Below, one piece after another: positions 1 to 9,169 of a stretch of 64,000 bases of DNA. How positions within the stretch are numbered: the stretch's first letter is position 1; the number at the start of each line of letters is the position of its first letter. The notes below the pieces were generated by a model, which worked only from the letters and a program-made list of their open reading frames with translations, did no database searches and was not told where the DNA came from. The DNA comes from Gp7-AA6 sp036395755 (lineage in GTDB: Bacteria; Acidobacteriota; Thermoanaerobaculia; UBA5066; Gp7-AA6), in NCBI GenBank assembly GCA_036395755.1, contig DASWCZ010000051.1, positions 4,878 to 68,877 on the forward strand, read 5' to 3'. The translations under genes and the position numbers were made by a program.

Positions 1-3000
1 GTAGATGTTCGTGGCGAAGGCGCCCGAACCCAGGATGTCGGTCACGCTCGTCTGGAAGGACGTGTTCGCGGCAACGAAATAGCTCTTCGCGCCGAGCGCC
101 GTGCCGGTGTCTCCGCTCTTCACGGTGACGTGGACCAGAACGTCGGCCCCTCCGATCTCCGCCATGCCGAAGTTCGAGCGCGAGCCGGTCGCCGCGCTCG
201 ACTGGTCGAGCTGGATGGCGGCGACGCGTCCGGTCCCGAGGCCGATCACGCCGGATGACGACGCCGAGAGGCCCGGGATGAAGAAGCCGAACGTCCCGCC
301 GAATTTTTGGACGAAGGTCCGCGTCGAGACCACGAGCTGCGCCGGGCCGGTCGGGTGGATGCGGAGCCCCGACGCGGACGGATCCTGGAGCCCGAACTGC
401 GTATTCAGGACGTCGAGCCTTTCGATCGTCTGGCCCGGAGCGAGCACGATCACGGCCGGCGGCGCCGGGATCCCGGTCAGGAGCCTCGGGATGAGGGACA
501 TCGTGAACGTGACGGGGCTCGCCCCGACGTTCGTCACGTACAGGTTCGTCTTGAAGAACGTGTCGTTGTTCCCCTGCGCGAACGAGGCCTGGGTCACGAT
601 GACGTCGGCCGAAGACGCGGCGGGGTTTCCGGCCGGCTCGAAAAGACCGTCGCCGGTCGCGTCGTCGATCAGGATCCCGAACGGCACGACGCGGCCGGTC
701 AGGCTGGTCACCGTGAAGTCGACCCGGAAGTTCGCCGTCGCGCCGAGGCCCCGGTCACCGATGATGTCGGTGATCAGCAGCGTCTGGTTGGCGGCGGCGT
801 CGCGTGTCGTCGTCGAGAGCAGGGCGCCGTTGCCGTCGAGGAGATCGATCCGCACGGTCACCGGCGCGCCTGAGACTTCCGTGAATCCGACGTTCGTGTG
901 GAACTGCGAGTCTTTTCGGAAACCGTTGGCGCTGGCGCGGCCCTGGCCGAACGAGAGCCCGGTCGTGCTGCGGAATCCGGGGACGAACTGCCCGAAAGTG
1001 CCGTTCGTGCTCTGCGTATAGGCGCGACTCGTGGCGATGAACGCCGGATCGCTCGCCGCGATCGTCACCTCGCCGATCGATGAGTCGAAGCCGAACTCCG
1101 AAAAGATGATGTCGTTCAGCGCGAGAACCTGGCCGGCGCCCACCGTGCGGGTCGCTCGGACGGCGGTCGCTCCGCTCTGACCGACCGGGACGTAGTAGAG
1201 CGAGAAGCTCTTCGTCGCCGCGGTGGGGTTGTAGAGGCGAACGTCGGACAGAAAGAACTTGGTCCCCTGGACGCGCCCCACCACCGGCAGCACGCTGCCA
1301 TCGGTCTGCGCCGGGATCGGCACGACCGGCTGACCCGGGACGATCGTGATGGAGAAGTTTCGAATCCGACCGGTCGACCCGGCGACCAGGTCCTCGACCG
1401 TCAGAGTCCATGTGCCGTTCGCCCCTTTTCCCTGGAAAGTGGAAAGGGGTTGTGCCGGCACGTCGGTCCGCCCGTAGACGGCGTTGATCGGCTGTTGCAG
1501 CGCGCCGGTGCGGTCGTGGAGAAGGACCGAGGTTCCATCGGGTCCCGTCAGTCGCAGGCGCAGCTCCCGCGGGTCCGGATGGTCGATCTCGACCCAGACC
1601 TGCACGCTGGCGATCGAGCCCGTGAGCCCCGAGATCGTCGCGGTCGCCGAGGCCGATCCGGTCCCGTCGGGAATGGCCACGGGACCGCCGACGAAGCCGC
1701 CGAACCGCCCCACCGCGAGCTGTACGGCGGCGAGCGTGTCCACGCGCGGCGTGATGATCCCGTTGCGGGGGTCGGTGACGGGACTCCCGGTCGACCGGAG
1801 GATCCCGAGCGCTCCGAAGGCGGTCAAGTCCGGCCGCGCCTGGCGCACGAGCGCGATCGACCCCGAAGCCGCCGGGGTCGACGCCGACGTGCCGCCGAAG
1901 TTGGGAACGATCCGGCCCCCCTTGCCGACCGTGCTCCAGAAGGCTCCCGGAGCGAGCAGGGAAAGGTTCGTATTCGAGTCGGAGAAGCACGTCACCAGGT
2001 CCGGCGTCACGGGCTGGTCCGTGCAGTCGCTCCAGCGGACGAGAGCGGACGACAGCGAATACACCGCCCCGACCGAGATCGCCGAGGAGATGCAGGCGGG
2101 CGCCGCGAGTGAGTGAGTGAACAGCCCGTTGCCCGCGGCGACGACGACCGCGATGTCGGCGGTGACGGCGGAGTCGATTGCCGCCGCCTCCGCCGGCTCC
2201 GAAGTGTCGCAATAGCCCTGGTCCGTCGCATCGTCGGGCTCGGCGCCCAGGCTCATGTTGATCGCGCCGATACGAAGGTCCGCTTTGTGCGAGATGGCGA
2301 AGTTGATTCCCTGGATGATGTCGGAGACGAACGCCGTGTCCTTGCACGTCGAGTTGGTCGTGTCGGTCGACGCGAAGACCTTGATCGCCACGATCTTCGC
2401 GTCCGGAGCGACGCCGTTCGGCCCGGCGATGATCGCAGAGACCGACGTCCCATGGCCGTCGCAGTCCATGGGGTCGTTGTCTTCGTCCGCGGTGTCCATT
2501 CCCCCGATGACCTTCGCGTTGGGGAATCCGCCCCCACCGAGGGCGGACACCGTGTAGTCCACGCCGGTGTCGAGGACGGCGACCGTCTGGCCGGCCCCGG
2601 TGACGCCGGCGGCGTTCGCCGCATCGCTGCGGATGAGCGTCTGCGAAGCCTGCGGGCTGGTCTGAAAGCGCCGGCGGGTCTCGTCGAGCGCGACCCAGGC
2701 CACGTCGGGCCGGTTCGCGAGCCGGATGACGCCGTCTCGCGTGGCGCTTCCGGAGAGGAGAGAGAAGCTCTCGGCGTAGTGCCGGACCCGGAATTCGTTC
2801 TGCGGGAGGTCTCCGGCGAGCCGCTTCTGGGCGTCCAACCGGCGGATGCGCCGGGCCGGCTCGCCCGCCGGGTCCGGCCGCTCGAGAAGCGCCCGCGCGG
2901 AAGGCGTGCCGTCGGAGACGCCAACGATCACCCGGACCTCTTCGGCCCCCTCCGCGAGCGCGCGGAGGAGCTTCGCGTTGGCCTTCGGCGCCTCTTGCGC

Positions 3001-3090
3001 GGAAACCGGACGAAGCGCCCGGGCGGCGGGGGAGAGGGAGAGAGAGAGAGAGACGGCAATCGAGAGCCGAAGGACCTGGTGACGGAGCAT
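1..3090 (-). CDS. Secreted subtilisin-like (S8) serine protease with P domain, 3' end off the window
   Basis: Open from an ATG at 3090 to the window edge with no stop, at least 1030 residues. A signal peptide (hydrophobic run about 8-25, rich in SL repeats) is followed by a propeptide and an S8 domain. The triad is visible: Asp174 in VAVLDTGVD, His213 in DGHGTS, Ser402 in GGTSAS. After it comes a proprotein-convertase-like P domain (about 480-580), then two related beta-rich modules of roughly 230 residues each, probably for surface attachment or substrate binding. It should be an exported endopeptidase. It is divergent from lpxH, with 131 bases between. The GTSAS motif replaces the more common GTSMA, which is tolerated in the family. 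Family call is firm; the substrate is unknown. Confidence 0.9.
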   Translation of the reverse strand, partial: MLRHQVLRLSIAVSLSLSLSPAARALRPVSAQEAPKANAKLLRALAEGAEEVRVIVGVSDGTPSARALLERPDPAGEPARRIRRLDAQKRLAGDLPQNEFRVRHYAESFSLLSGSATRDGVIRLANRPDVAWVALDETRRRFQTSPQASQTLIRSDAANAAGVTGAGQTVAVLDTGVDYTVSALGGGGFPNAKVIGGMDTADEDNDPMDCDGHGTSVSAIIAGPNGVAPDAKIVAIKVFASTDTTNSTCKDTAFVSDIIQGINFAISHKADLRIGAINMSLGAEPDDATDQGYCDTSEPAEAAAIDSAVTADIAVVVAAGNGLFTHSLAAPACISSAISVGAVYSLSSALVRWSDCTDQPVTPDLVTCFSDSNTNLSLLAPGAFWSTVGKGGRIVPNFGGTSASTPAASGSIALVRQARPDLTAFGALGILRSTGSPVTDPRNGIITPRVDTLAAVQLAVGRFGGFVGGPVAIPDGTGSASATATISGLTGSIASVQVWVEIDHPDPRELRLRLTGPDGTSVLLHDRTGALQQPINAVYGRTDVPAQPLSTFQGKGANGTWTLTVEDLVAGSTGRIRNFSITIVPGQPVVPIPAQTDGSVLPVVGRVQGTKFFLSDVRLYNPTAATKSFSLYYVPVGQSGATAVRATRTVGAGQVLALNDIIFSEFGFDSSIGEVTIAASDPAFIATSRAYTQSTNGTFGQFVPGFRSTTGLSFGQGRASANGFRKDSQFHTNVGFTEVSGAPVTVRIDLLDGNGALLSTTTRDAAANQTLLITDIIGDRGLGATANFRVDFTVTSLTGRVVPFGILIDDATGDGLFEPAGNPAASSADVIVTQASFAQGNNDTFFKTNLYVTNVGASPVTFTMSLIPRLLTGIPAPPAVIVLAPGQTIERLDVLNTQFGLQDPSASGLRIHPTGPAQLVVSTRTFVQKFGGTFGFFIPGLSASSSGVIGLGTGRVAAIQLDQSSAATGSRSNFGMAEIGGADVLVHVTVKSGDTGTALGAKSYFVAANTSFQTSVTDILGSGAFATNIY
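3038..3053. repeat. (GA)8 dinucleotide repeat in a signal-peptide coding region
   Basis: Eight perfect GA units (TC on the coding strand) encode the SLSLSL part of the protease signal peptide. Tracts of this type can slip during replication. Any change not a multiple of three bases would shift the frame near codon 15. Confidence 0.8.
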
Positions 3091-3221
3091 TTATCCCCCG
3101 AAAGGTTCGCGATTTCGACGACAAACAGAATACCGTCGCTAGCCCCCGAATAATCCCGCGGAAGGCCGCCACAGGTCGAAAACTCTTCTTTAGGCTATCT
3201 TTCCGCGCCGATGGGGATTGT

Positions 3222-3944
3222 GTGAGGGCTGTCTTCGCGGACTGTCACGTGGGCCGGGAGAAGGGCGACGAGGGACCTTTTTTAAAGGCCCTCGAGGAGG
3301 CCCGCCGGCGGGGAGCGACGTCCATCTCGCTCCTGGGTGACATTTTCCATTTCTTCATCGCCCACCCGAAGTTCGAGACCCCCGCGATCGCCCGGTTTCT
3401 GGAGGCCGTCGACCGTCTCCGCGCCGCCGGCGTACCGGTGACCTACGTCGAGGGCAACCGCGACTTCTTCTTGCGCGGTTCCTACGTCGAATCGAAGTTT
3501 CGCGAGGTCTGCGACGAGGAGACTTTCGTGGAGGGCGGCCGGCGGTTTCTCCTGACTCACGGCGACCTCCTGAACGAGGAGGACCGTCCCTACCGTCTCT
3601 GGCGGGCGATCTCGAAGAACCCGATCTCCCGCAGGGCGATCGATTTTCTCCCGCGAAGAGCGGCGAACCGCTTCGTCTGGAAGGTCGAGGCCCGGCTTTA
3701 CCGCTCGAACTTCAAGCACAAGACCCGCCTGCCGGTCGAAATGATCCGCGCCTTCGCGGCGCGCCGGTTCCGGGACGGCTACGACGTGCTCCTTCTCGGG
3801 CACTTCCACCGGTCGTGGAGCGACACTGTCGACGGCGGCCGGGTCGAGATCCTGCCGGCTTTCGTGGACGAGAGACGGTGGATGGAGGTCTCCGACGACG
3901 GGACGATGCGCCTCGTCGGCCTGTCGGAGTCCGTCGCGATCTGA
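3222..3944 (+). CDS. lpxH: UDP-2,3-diacylglucosamine diphosphatase, LpxH-like
   Basis: A 240-residue calcineurin-like metallophosphoesterase. The metal-binding set is complete: Asp7 and His9, Asp40 in LLGDIFHF, Asn79 in EGNRDFF, His113 in THGDLLN, and His194/His196 in GHFHR. LpxH removes UMP from UDP-2,3-diacylglucosamine to give lipid X in lipid A synthesis at the inner membrane. The GNRDFF signature and length fit LpxH better than other phosphoesterases. GTG start; an upstream ATG at 3210 meets a stop within five codons. aroA begins 8 bases after the stop, so they are probably co-transcribed. The presence of Kdo genes elsewhere in the window supports a lipid A role. Confidence 0.82.
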   Translation: MRAVFADCHVGREKGDEGPFLKALEEARRRGATSISLLGDIFHFFIAHPKFETPAIARFLEAVDRLRAAGVPVTYVEGNRDFFLRGSYVESKFREVCDEETFVEGGRRFLLTHGDLLNEEDRPYRLWRAISKNPISRRAIDFLPRRAANRFVWKVEARLYRSNFKHKTRLPVEMIRAFAARRFRDGYDVLLLGHFHRSWSDTVDGGRVEILPAFVDERRWMEVSDDGTMRLVGLSESVAI

Positions 3945-3952
3945 CCCGCGCG

Positions 3953-5239
3953 ATGCGGGACTTCCTGGCCTCTCCGCCCGTTCGCTCCGTCTCCGGAGCC
4001 GTTCACGCCCCGCCGTCGAAGAGCGCGACGAACCGGGCGCTCGTCCTCGCGGCGCTTTCTTCCGAGCGGGTGGAGCTCGTTCGCCCGCTCGACTCGGACG
4101 ACACGCGCGCTCTCACGCGCTGTCTCGAGGCGATGGGCGCCGTCGTCGACAGGACGCGCGCCGGCATCGCCGTCGGAGGACCGCTCGGCCGGACCGGGAA
4201 CGCGGACGTCGTCCTCGACGCGGGAGCGTCCGGCACGGCCGCCCGATTCCTGGCGGCCCTCGCCTGCGCGGTTCCGGGGCACTACCTCCTGACCGGCTCG
4301 CCCCGCCTCCGGGAGCGCCCGATGGGGGAGCTTCTCGCCGCGCTTCGCCTCGCCGGAGCCGAAGTGACGGAGGGCGGCATCGAAGGCTTTCTTCCGCTTT
4401 CGATCCGCGGCGGACGTCTCCGACGGGCCTCCATCGAAGTCGACGCGTCCCGCTCGAGTCAGTTTCTTTCGGCGCTTCTTCTCGCCGGAGTCGCGGTCGA
4501 CGGTGGCCTTTCGGTGCGCCCGGAAGGGCCGGTCGCCTCGGCCCCCTACGTCGAGACGACGCTCCGGACGCTCGCGGAGTTCGGCCACGCCGTCCGGCGC
4601 GGCACCTCCGGCGAGATCGAGGTCGAACGCGGGAATGTTGCCCTGCGCTCCTACGAAGTGCCGGGAGACTGGTCCTCCGTGCTTCCGTTCTTCGCGGCGA
4701 CCGGGATCGCGGGAGGGGAAGTCTCGGTCACCGGTCTGCCCTGGCCTTCCCCCGACGCCGACGCTCTCGCCCTCGACGCGATCGAGTCGATGGGTGTCGC
4801 GACGGAGCGCAATGCCGTCGCAATCCGGGCCCGGGCAGACCGGGGTTCTCTCGCCCCGGTCTCGGTTCCCGCGCGCGACTTTCCAGATGCGGTGCCGGTT
4901 CTCGCGGCGCTGGCGGCGTTCGCGGATGGGGAGAGCCGCTTTCTCGGAATCGGGCACCTCCGCCTGAAGGAGAGCGATCGCATCGCGGCGCTCGCAACGC
5001 TCGCGCAGGCGGCGGGCGCTCTCGGCGGCGAGCGGGCAGGGGAACTTTCGATCACCGGACCTCCCCGTCGCCGGAACGGAATCGTGCGGCTTCCGACGTT
5101 CGACGATCACCGGCTCGCGATGGCGGCGGCGCTTCTGTCGCTCGCCGTACCCGGAGCCTTGATCGAGAACCCGGGCTGCGTCGCGAAGTCGTACCCGGAC
5201 TTCTTCCGTGATCTCGAGACAATCCTTGTACGTGGATAG
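3953..5239 (+). CDS. aroA: 3-phosphoshikimate 1-carboxyvinyltransferase (EPSP synthase)
   Basis: A 428-residue protein of normal length for EPSP synthase, which joins shikimate 3-phosphate and phosphoenolpyruvate in the sixth step of the chorismate pathway in the cytoplasm. Visible motifs include the N-terminal PPSKSATNRAL substrate-binding stretch, DAGASGTAARF, the RERPMGELL loop and the C-terminal LKESDRIAALA and DDHRLAMA segments. I chose the ATG at 3953 because residues before it do not match the family and the reading frame upstream lies inside lpxH. It overlaps the 5' end of the sigma-54 activator. Confidence 0.95.
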   Translation: MRDFLASPPVRSVSGAVHAPPSKSATNRALVLAALSSERVELVRPLDSDDTRALTRCLEAMGAVVDRTRAGIAVGGPLGRTGNADVVLDAGASGTAARFLAALACAVPGHYLLTGSPRLRERPMGELLAALRLAGAEVTEGGIEGFLPLSIRGGRLRRASIEVDASRSSQFLSALLLAGVAVDGGLSVRPEGPVASAPYVETTLRTLAEFGHAVRRGTSGEIEVERGNVALRSYEVPGDWSSVLPFFAATGIAGGEVSVTGLPWPSPDADALALDAIESMGVATERNAVAIRARADRGSLAPVSVPARDFPDAVPVLAALAAFADGESRFLGIGHLRLKESDRIAALATLAQAAGALGGERAGELSITGPPRRRNGIVRLPTFDDHRLAMAAALLSLAVPGALIENPGCVAKSYPDFFRDLETILVRG

Positions 5240-6575
5240 CGCGGGCTCTCGGGGCGGCTCGGCAGCGGGGCCGCCTCTCGAGGTCCTGCGCGCCCTCCGC
5301 GACGCGGTGGCCGCGGCGGCGTCGGGAGGGGAGAAGCAAGCGCCGCTGTCCGCGCTCGGGCTCGAGGCGCTCTCGATCCTGGATGGCGAGGGCCGTGAGG
5401 TCGTTCGACTGGGCGAGCCGCACGGCTGCGAGGTCGAGCGCCGCGCGCTCGACGCGGGTGGCGCGCGGTTCGAGCTGGCGCTCGCGCCGCCGGTCGGCGA
5501 AGAGGTCTTTGCTCCGATCGCCCTCCTTCTGGAGACGCTCCTCTACCGCGGGGACGGTTTCGATGCGCCTTCGGATTTCGCGGAGGGATGGCGCCGTGTC
5601 GGCGTGGTGACGACGGACGCCTCGATGAGCGAGCCCTTCCGGCGCCTCGTCCGGTTCGCTCCGCAGAACGTCACCGTTCTCGTGCTGGGCGAATCGGGAA
5701 GCGGCAAAGAGGCGGCTGCCCGCGCGGTCCACACGCTCTCGCCCCGATCGGGAGGTCCCTTCGTGTCGGTGAACGTTCCGGCGATTCCCGCGGCGCTCCT
5801 CGAGAGCGAGCTGTTCGGTCACGTGCGCGGGGCGTTCACGGGAGCGGAGCGGGACCGCCGGGGCCTGCTCGAGGAGGCATCGGGTGGAACGATCTTCTTC
5901 GACGAGATCGGCGACCTCGGCCTGTCGCTGCAGGCGAAGGTGCTACGCTCGCTCCAGGAGCGGGAGCTCCGGCGCGTCGGAGAGAACCGGGCGCGCGCCG
6001 TCGACGTCCGGGTCGTCTCCGCCACATCGCGAGATCTCGTGAAGGAAGTCGAGGCGGGGCGCTTTCGGGAAGATCTCTACTACCGCCTCCACGTGGCGAT
6101 CATCGCGCTGCCGCCTCTGAGAGACCGCGGCCGTGACGCACTCCTCCTCGCCCGGCACTTCCTCGACCGCTTTGCGAAAGAGTTCGCGCGCGGCCCGCTG
6201 CGCCTGACGCCGGAAGCGCAGAAGCTCCTGCTGGCGCACCAGTGGCCCGGCAACGTCCGGGAGCTGCAGAACGCGATGTGCCAGGCGGCCGCGCTCGCGG
6301 AGTCGGGCGGAGCGGTCTCCTCGGAACTCCTCCCGGCCTCGATCCGACCGGGATTGCGGGCGGCAGGCGCCGCCGGCGACTATCGCTCGCGCATCGCCGC
6401 CCACCGCCGGCGGATCGTGCGGGAAGCCCTGGAACGGTCGGGCGGCAACCGCAGCCGCGCCGCCCGCGATCTCGGGCTCTCGCGGCAGGCGCTCCTCTAC
6501 CTGATGAAGGGGCTCGCCGTCCCGAGTCCAAGGTCTCGCGTCGCGGGTCCGAAAGGAGTCCCGGCTCCAAAGTAG
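5208..6575 (+). CDS. Sigma-54-dependent transcriptional activator (AAA+ with Fis-type HTH)
   Basis: A 455-residue enhancer-binding protein. From this start, the N-terminal 130 residues match no domain I recognise and contain no receiver phosphoacceptor motif. Then comes the sigma-54 interaction AAA+ domain: Walker A GESGSGKE (161-168), GAFTGA loop (208-213), Walker B region IFFDEIGDL, and R fingers further on. The C-terminal Fis-like helix-turn-helix (SRAARDLGLSRQALLYLMKG) lies near 425-440. It would open sigma-54 RNA polymerase complexes using ATP. Two GTG starts are possible: 5208, overlapping aroA by 32 bases, or 5232, overlapping by 8; the second looks more natural. Target genes cannot be told from this window. 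Confidence 0.9.
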   Translation: MISRQSLYVDSAGSRGGSAAGPPLEVLRALRDAVAAAASGGEKQAPLSALGLEALSILDGEGREVVRLGEPHGCEVERRALDAGGARFELALAPPVGEEVFAPIALLLETLLYRGDGFDAPSDFAEGWRRVGVVTTDASMSEPFRRLVRFAPQNVTVLVLGESGSGKEAAARAVHTLSPRSGGPFVSVNVPAIPAALLESELFGHVRGAFTGAERDRRGLLEEASGGTIFFDEIGDLGLSLQAKVLRSLQERELRRVGENRARAVDVRVVSATSRDLVKEVEAGRFREDLYYRLHVAIIALPPLRDRGRDALLLARHFLDRFAKEFARGPLRLTPEAQKLLLAHQWPGNVRELQNAMCQAAALAESGGAVSSELLPASIRPGLRAAGAAGDYRSRIAAHRRRIVREALERSGGNRSRAARDLGLSRQALLYLMKGLAVPSPRSRVAGPKGVPAPK

Positions 6576-6588
6576 AGTTCGCCGCCGG

Positions 6589-8721
6589 ATGGAGACCAAC
6601 CACCGGCGTGCGGAACGGGCGCATCGAACCGAGACTCTTCTCCTCCTCGCCGCGTGCCTCGTCTGTTACGCGAACGGGTTGACCGGCAATTTCACTTACG
6701 ACGACAAAGCGATCATTCGGGACGACGTCCGGATCCACGGGCCGGCCGGCATCGGGTCGATCTTCACGACGCCTTACTTCGGCGGCCCGCGCGGGCTCGG
6801 CACCGGGTACCGCCCGGTGCTCCTCGTCTCGTACGCGGTGCAGTGGTGGATCCACGACGGCGAAGCGCTCGGGTTTCACATCGCCAACGTGGCGCTCCAC
6901 GCTCTCGTCACGATCCTCTTCGCCCGGTTCCTCGCCGGGCTCCAGGTGCCCGCCACCGCGGCCTTCGGAGCGGCGCTTCTCTTCGCGGTGCATCCGATTC
7001 ACGTCGAGGCGGTGACGAGCCTCGTCGGCCGGGGCGAGACGCTCGCGGCGGCGTTCGTCTTCGGGTTTCTGCTGGCCGCGCTCGAGATCCGCCGCCGGGA
7101 GCGCGGCCGCATTCGTCTCATCGCGATTGCGCTCCTCTTTTACGCGCTCGGCGTCCTGGCGAAGGAGAGCGCCGCAGTGGCCCCGGCCCTGGCGTTTCTG
7201 GCTTTCTGCCGGCTCGAAGAGGGATCCCTCCGGCGGAGGTTGGTCCGGGCGTTTCGCCTCGGTCTCCCGTTGTACGCCGGCTCCGCGGTGCTGCTCACGG
7301 CGAGCTTCCTTCTGCGGCGGTGGGTGCTCGGCGGATTCCTGAAGGCCCGGATCTTCCGGATCTTCGAGCTGGAGAACCCGCTTGCCCCGCTCCCGGCGGG
7401 CGAACGCGTGTCGAACGCCGCGGCCATCCTTCTGCGCTACGTCGGACGGCTGCTCGTCCCGCTGCGTCTCTCCGCCGACGAATCCGCCTGGTCGATCCCG
7501 GTCCGCCACGGGTTCGACGTCCCCGGGATCGCTGCGCTCTTTCTCCTCGCCGCTCTCCTGGTCGCGAGTGTGTTAAGGCTGCGCGATCAGCCCGAGATGT
7601 CGCTCGGGTTCCTCTTCTTCGCCGTCGCGTTCGCCCCGACGGTGAACCTGTTCTTCCCGATCGGCACGATCTTCGGGGAACGTCTCGCGTACCTTCCGTC
7701 GGCCGGCTTTGTGCTGGTGTTAGCGACGGCGATCCTCGGGAGGGCGCGGGGGGCGGCAGTGCTATCGCACCGGCGCGTCTGGCTCCTCTTCGCCGTCGCG
7801 CTCGCGTTCGCGGCTCGGACCGTCGTGCGAAATCCGGTCTGGAAGGACGACGAGACTCTCTTCACCGAGACGGTCCGAACCTCTCCCGAGAGCGCCAAGG
7901 CCCACTACAACCTCGGGTGGGTGTCGGCGGAGAAGGCTCGTCTTTCCGTCGCGCTCGAGGAGTATGCCCGCGCGACCCGGATCTATCCGAAGTTCTTCGA
8001 CGCCTGGGCGGGCAAGGGCCTCGTGGAGCAGAGGCTCGGAAACCTGGCGGAAGCGGAGAAGTCGTTCCTCCAGTCGCTCGCGGTCGCGCCGACCTACGAG
8101 AACGGTTTTTTCCACCTGGGATTCGTGCGGGAGCTTCGCGAGGACTGGTCCGGCGCCGAGGGCGCCTATGCGGAAGGGCTCGCGAAGAATCCGAAGTCGA
8201 CGGCGCTCGCCTACCGGCTGGCGATCGTCCGCTCGCGCCTCGGTCGGCCGACCGCCGAAGCGGACTGGCGGCACGCGATCGCGCTCGCGAAGCACGGCGC
8301 CACGTTCCGCCTCGGCTACGCGCAATGGCTCTTCGACCGGGGAAGGATCACGGAAGCGCGTCGCGAGGCGCGGGAGGTCCTCCGCCGCCGTCCGCGGGAC
8401 GTGACGGCTCTTCGGCTCCTCGCGGACACGAGCCGGCGCCGCGGCAAGAGGTTCGCCGAAGGGATCGCGGCCGAGGCGATCTTTCGCCTGACGCGTTCGC
8501 CGGCCGACTTCGATCGGCTCCTTTCGATCGCGACCCGGGATTCGTCGTATCGATCCCGGTTTGCGGCGGTCGAGAAGTCGCTCAGAGCTCTCGAATCCGA
8601 GCCTGCCGGGCATCCCGGCGGTGACGCTTTCTCCGTCGAGCCCGCTCGGCCACGCGCGGATGCCGGCGGTGGTAGACCCCGAGCACGGCGCGAACGACGA
8701 AGTAGGCCGCCAGGCCGATGA
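6589..8721 (+). CDS. TMTC-like multipass membrane protein with C-terminal TPR repeats
   Basis: A 710-residue protein. The first 400 residues hold about ten hydrophobic segments and the conserved early motif FTYDDKAIIRDD, matching the membrane part of TMTC-type (DUF1736) proteins, which have a GT-C glycosyltransferase fold. From about residue 430 there are repeated 34-residue helical pairs (AKAHYNLGWVSAEKARL and similar), that is tetratricopeptide repeats, probably periplasmic. In eukaryotes TMTC proteins transfer mannose; for bacterial relatives the role is mostly unproven. The final 30 residues are Arg/Pro/Gly-rich and low-complexity, where the gene overlaps the convergent DUF2062 gene by 140 bases. 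It starts 13 bases after the activator gene. Confidence 0.75.
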   Translation: METNHRRAERAHRTETLLLLAACLVCYANGLTGNFTYDDKAIIRDDVRIHGPAGIGSIFTTPYFGGPRGLGTGYRPVLLVSYAVQWWIHDGEALGFHIANVALHALVTILFARFLAGLQVPATAAFGAALLFAVHPIHVEAVTSLVGRGETLAAAFVFGFLLAALEIRRRERGRIRLIAIALLFYALGVLAKESAAVAPALAFLAFCRLEEGSLRRRLVRAFRLGLPLYAGSAVLLTASFLLRRWVLGGFLKARIFRIFELENPLAPLPAGERVSNAAAILLRYVGRLLVPLRLSADESAWSIPVRHGFDVPGIAALFLLAALLVASVLRLRDQPEMSLGFLFFAVAFAPTVNLFFPIGTIFGERLAYLPSAGFVLVLATAILGRARGAAVLSHRRVWLLFAVALAFAARTVVRNPVWKDDETLFTETVRTSPESAKAHYNLGWVSAEKARLSVALEEYARATRIYPKFFDAWAGKGLVEQRLGNLAEAEKSFLQSLAVAPTYENGFFHLGFVRELREDWSGAEGAYAEGLAKNPKSTALAYRLAIVRSRLGRPTAEADWRHAIALAKHGATFRLGYAQWLFDRGRITEARREAREVLRRRPRDVTALRLLADTSRRRGKRFAEGIAAEAIFRLTRSPADFDRLLSIATRDSSYRSRFAAVEKSLRALESEPAGHPGGDAFSVEPARPRADAGGGRPRARRERRSRPPGR

Positions 8722-9169
8722 GAGTCGCCAGGACGAGCGTCCCCACGAGGAAGGAAAGGAGTCGAGGTCGCAGAGCGGTTCCCGTGAACGCGTGCCAGAA
8801 ATCGCGGTGGAGCAGCCGATCCCACGGCAGGTCGGGAACTCTCCGGCGGGAGTACCGGAGAAGCTTGCGGCCGAGCGCGTACCCGGCGGCGTACACGGGC
8901 GGGAGCGTCCACGGGTTTCCGACGAACTGACCGAGCAACGCGTCGATTCGGTTCAGTCGAAAGAGGAATGCGAGCCCGATCGCGATCAGAAAATGGACTC
9001 CGAGGAACGGCGAGAACCCGACGCCGATACCGAGCGCGATCGCGGCGGCGACCCGTTCCGGGGATTCCTCCCGCCCGAGCAGATCCGCGAGCAGGACCTT
9101 CAACCTCCGCGAAAGCTTCAAGGGATGGAGGCGTCGCCGCCGGAATGCGCGCGGAGTCTGCCAGTTCAT
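8582..9169 (-). CDS. DUF2062 domain membrane protein
   Basis: A 195-residue protein starting at ATG 9169, which overlaps the thiL stop as ATGA. The N-terminus is very basic (RRRRLHPLK), followed by the DUF2062 core: AIALGIGVGFSPFLGVH, a second hydrophobic segment, and VGNPWTLPPVY with its conserved NPWT motif. Two or three more membrane segments end in a highly basic tail. Family members are small inner-membrane proteins of unknown function, sometimes fused to glycosyltransferases. It is the last gene of the minus-strand lon-thiL operon, and its 3' end is antisense to the end of the TMTC-like gene. Confidence 0.8.
   Translation of the reverse strand: MNWQTPRAFRRRRLHPLKLSRRLKVLLADLLGREESPERVAAAIALGIGVGFSPFLGVHFLIAIGLAFLFRLNRIDALLGQFVGNPWTLPPVYAAGYALGRKLLRYSRRRVPDLPWDRLLHRDFWHAFTGTALRPRLLSFLVGTLVLATLIGLAAYFVVRAVLGVYHRRHPRVAERARRRKRHRRDARQARIREL

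Noticed and set aside
755..3172. 805-residue minus-strand open frame with Arg/Gly-rich translation
   Set aside because: It is out of frame with the S8 protease, whose frame carries the full catalytic triad and signal peptide.
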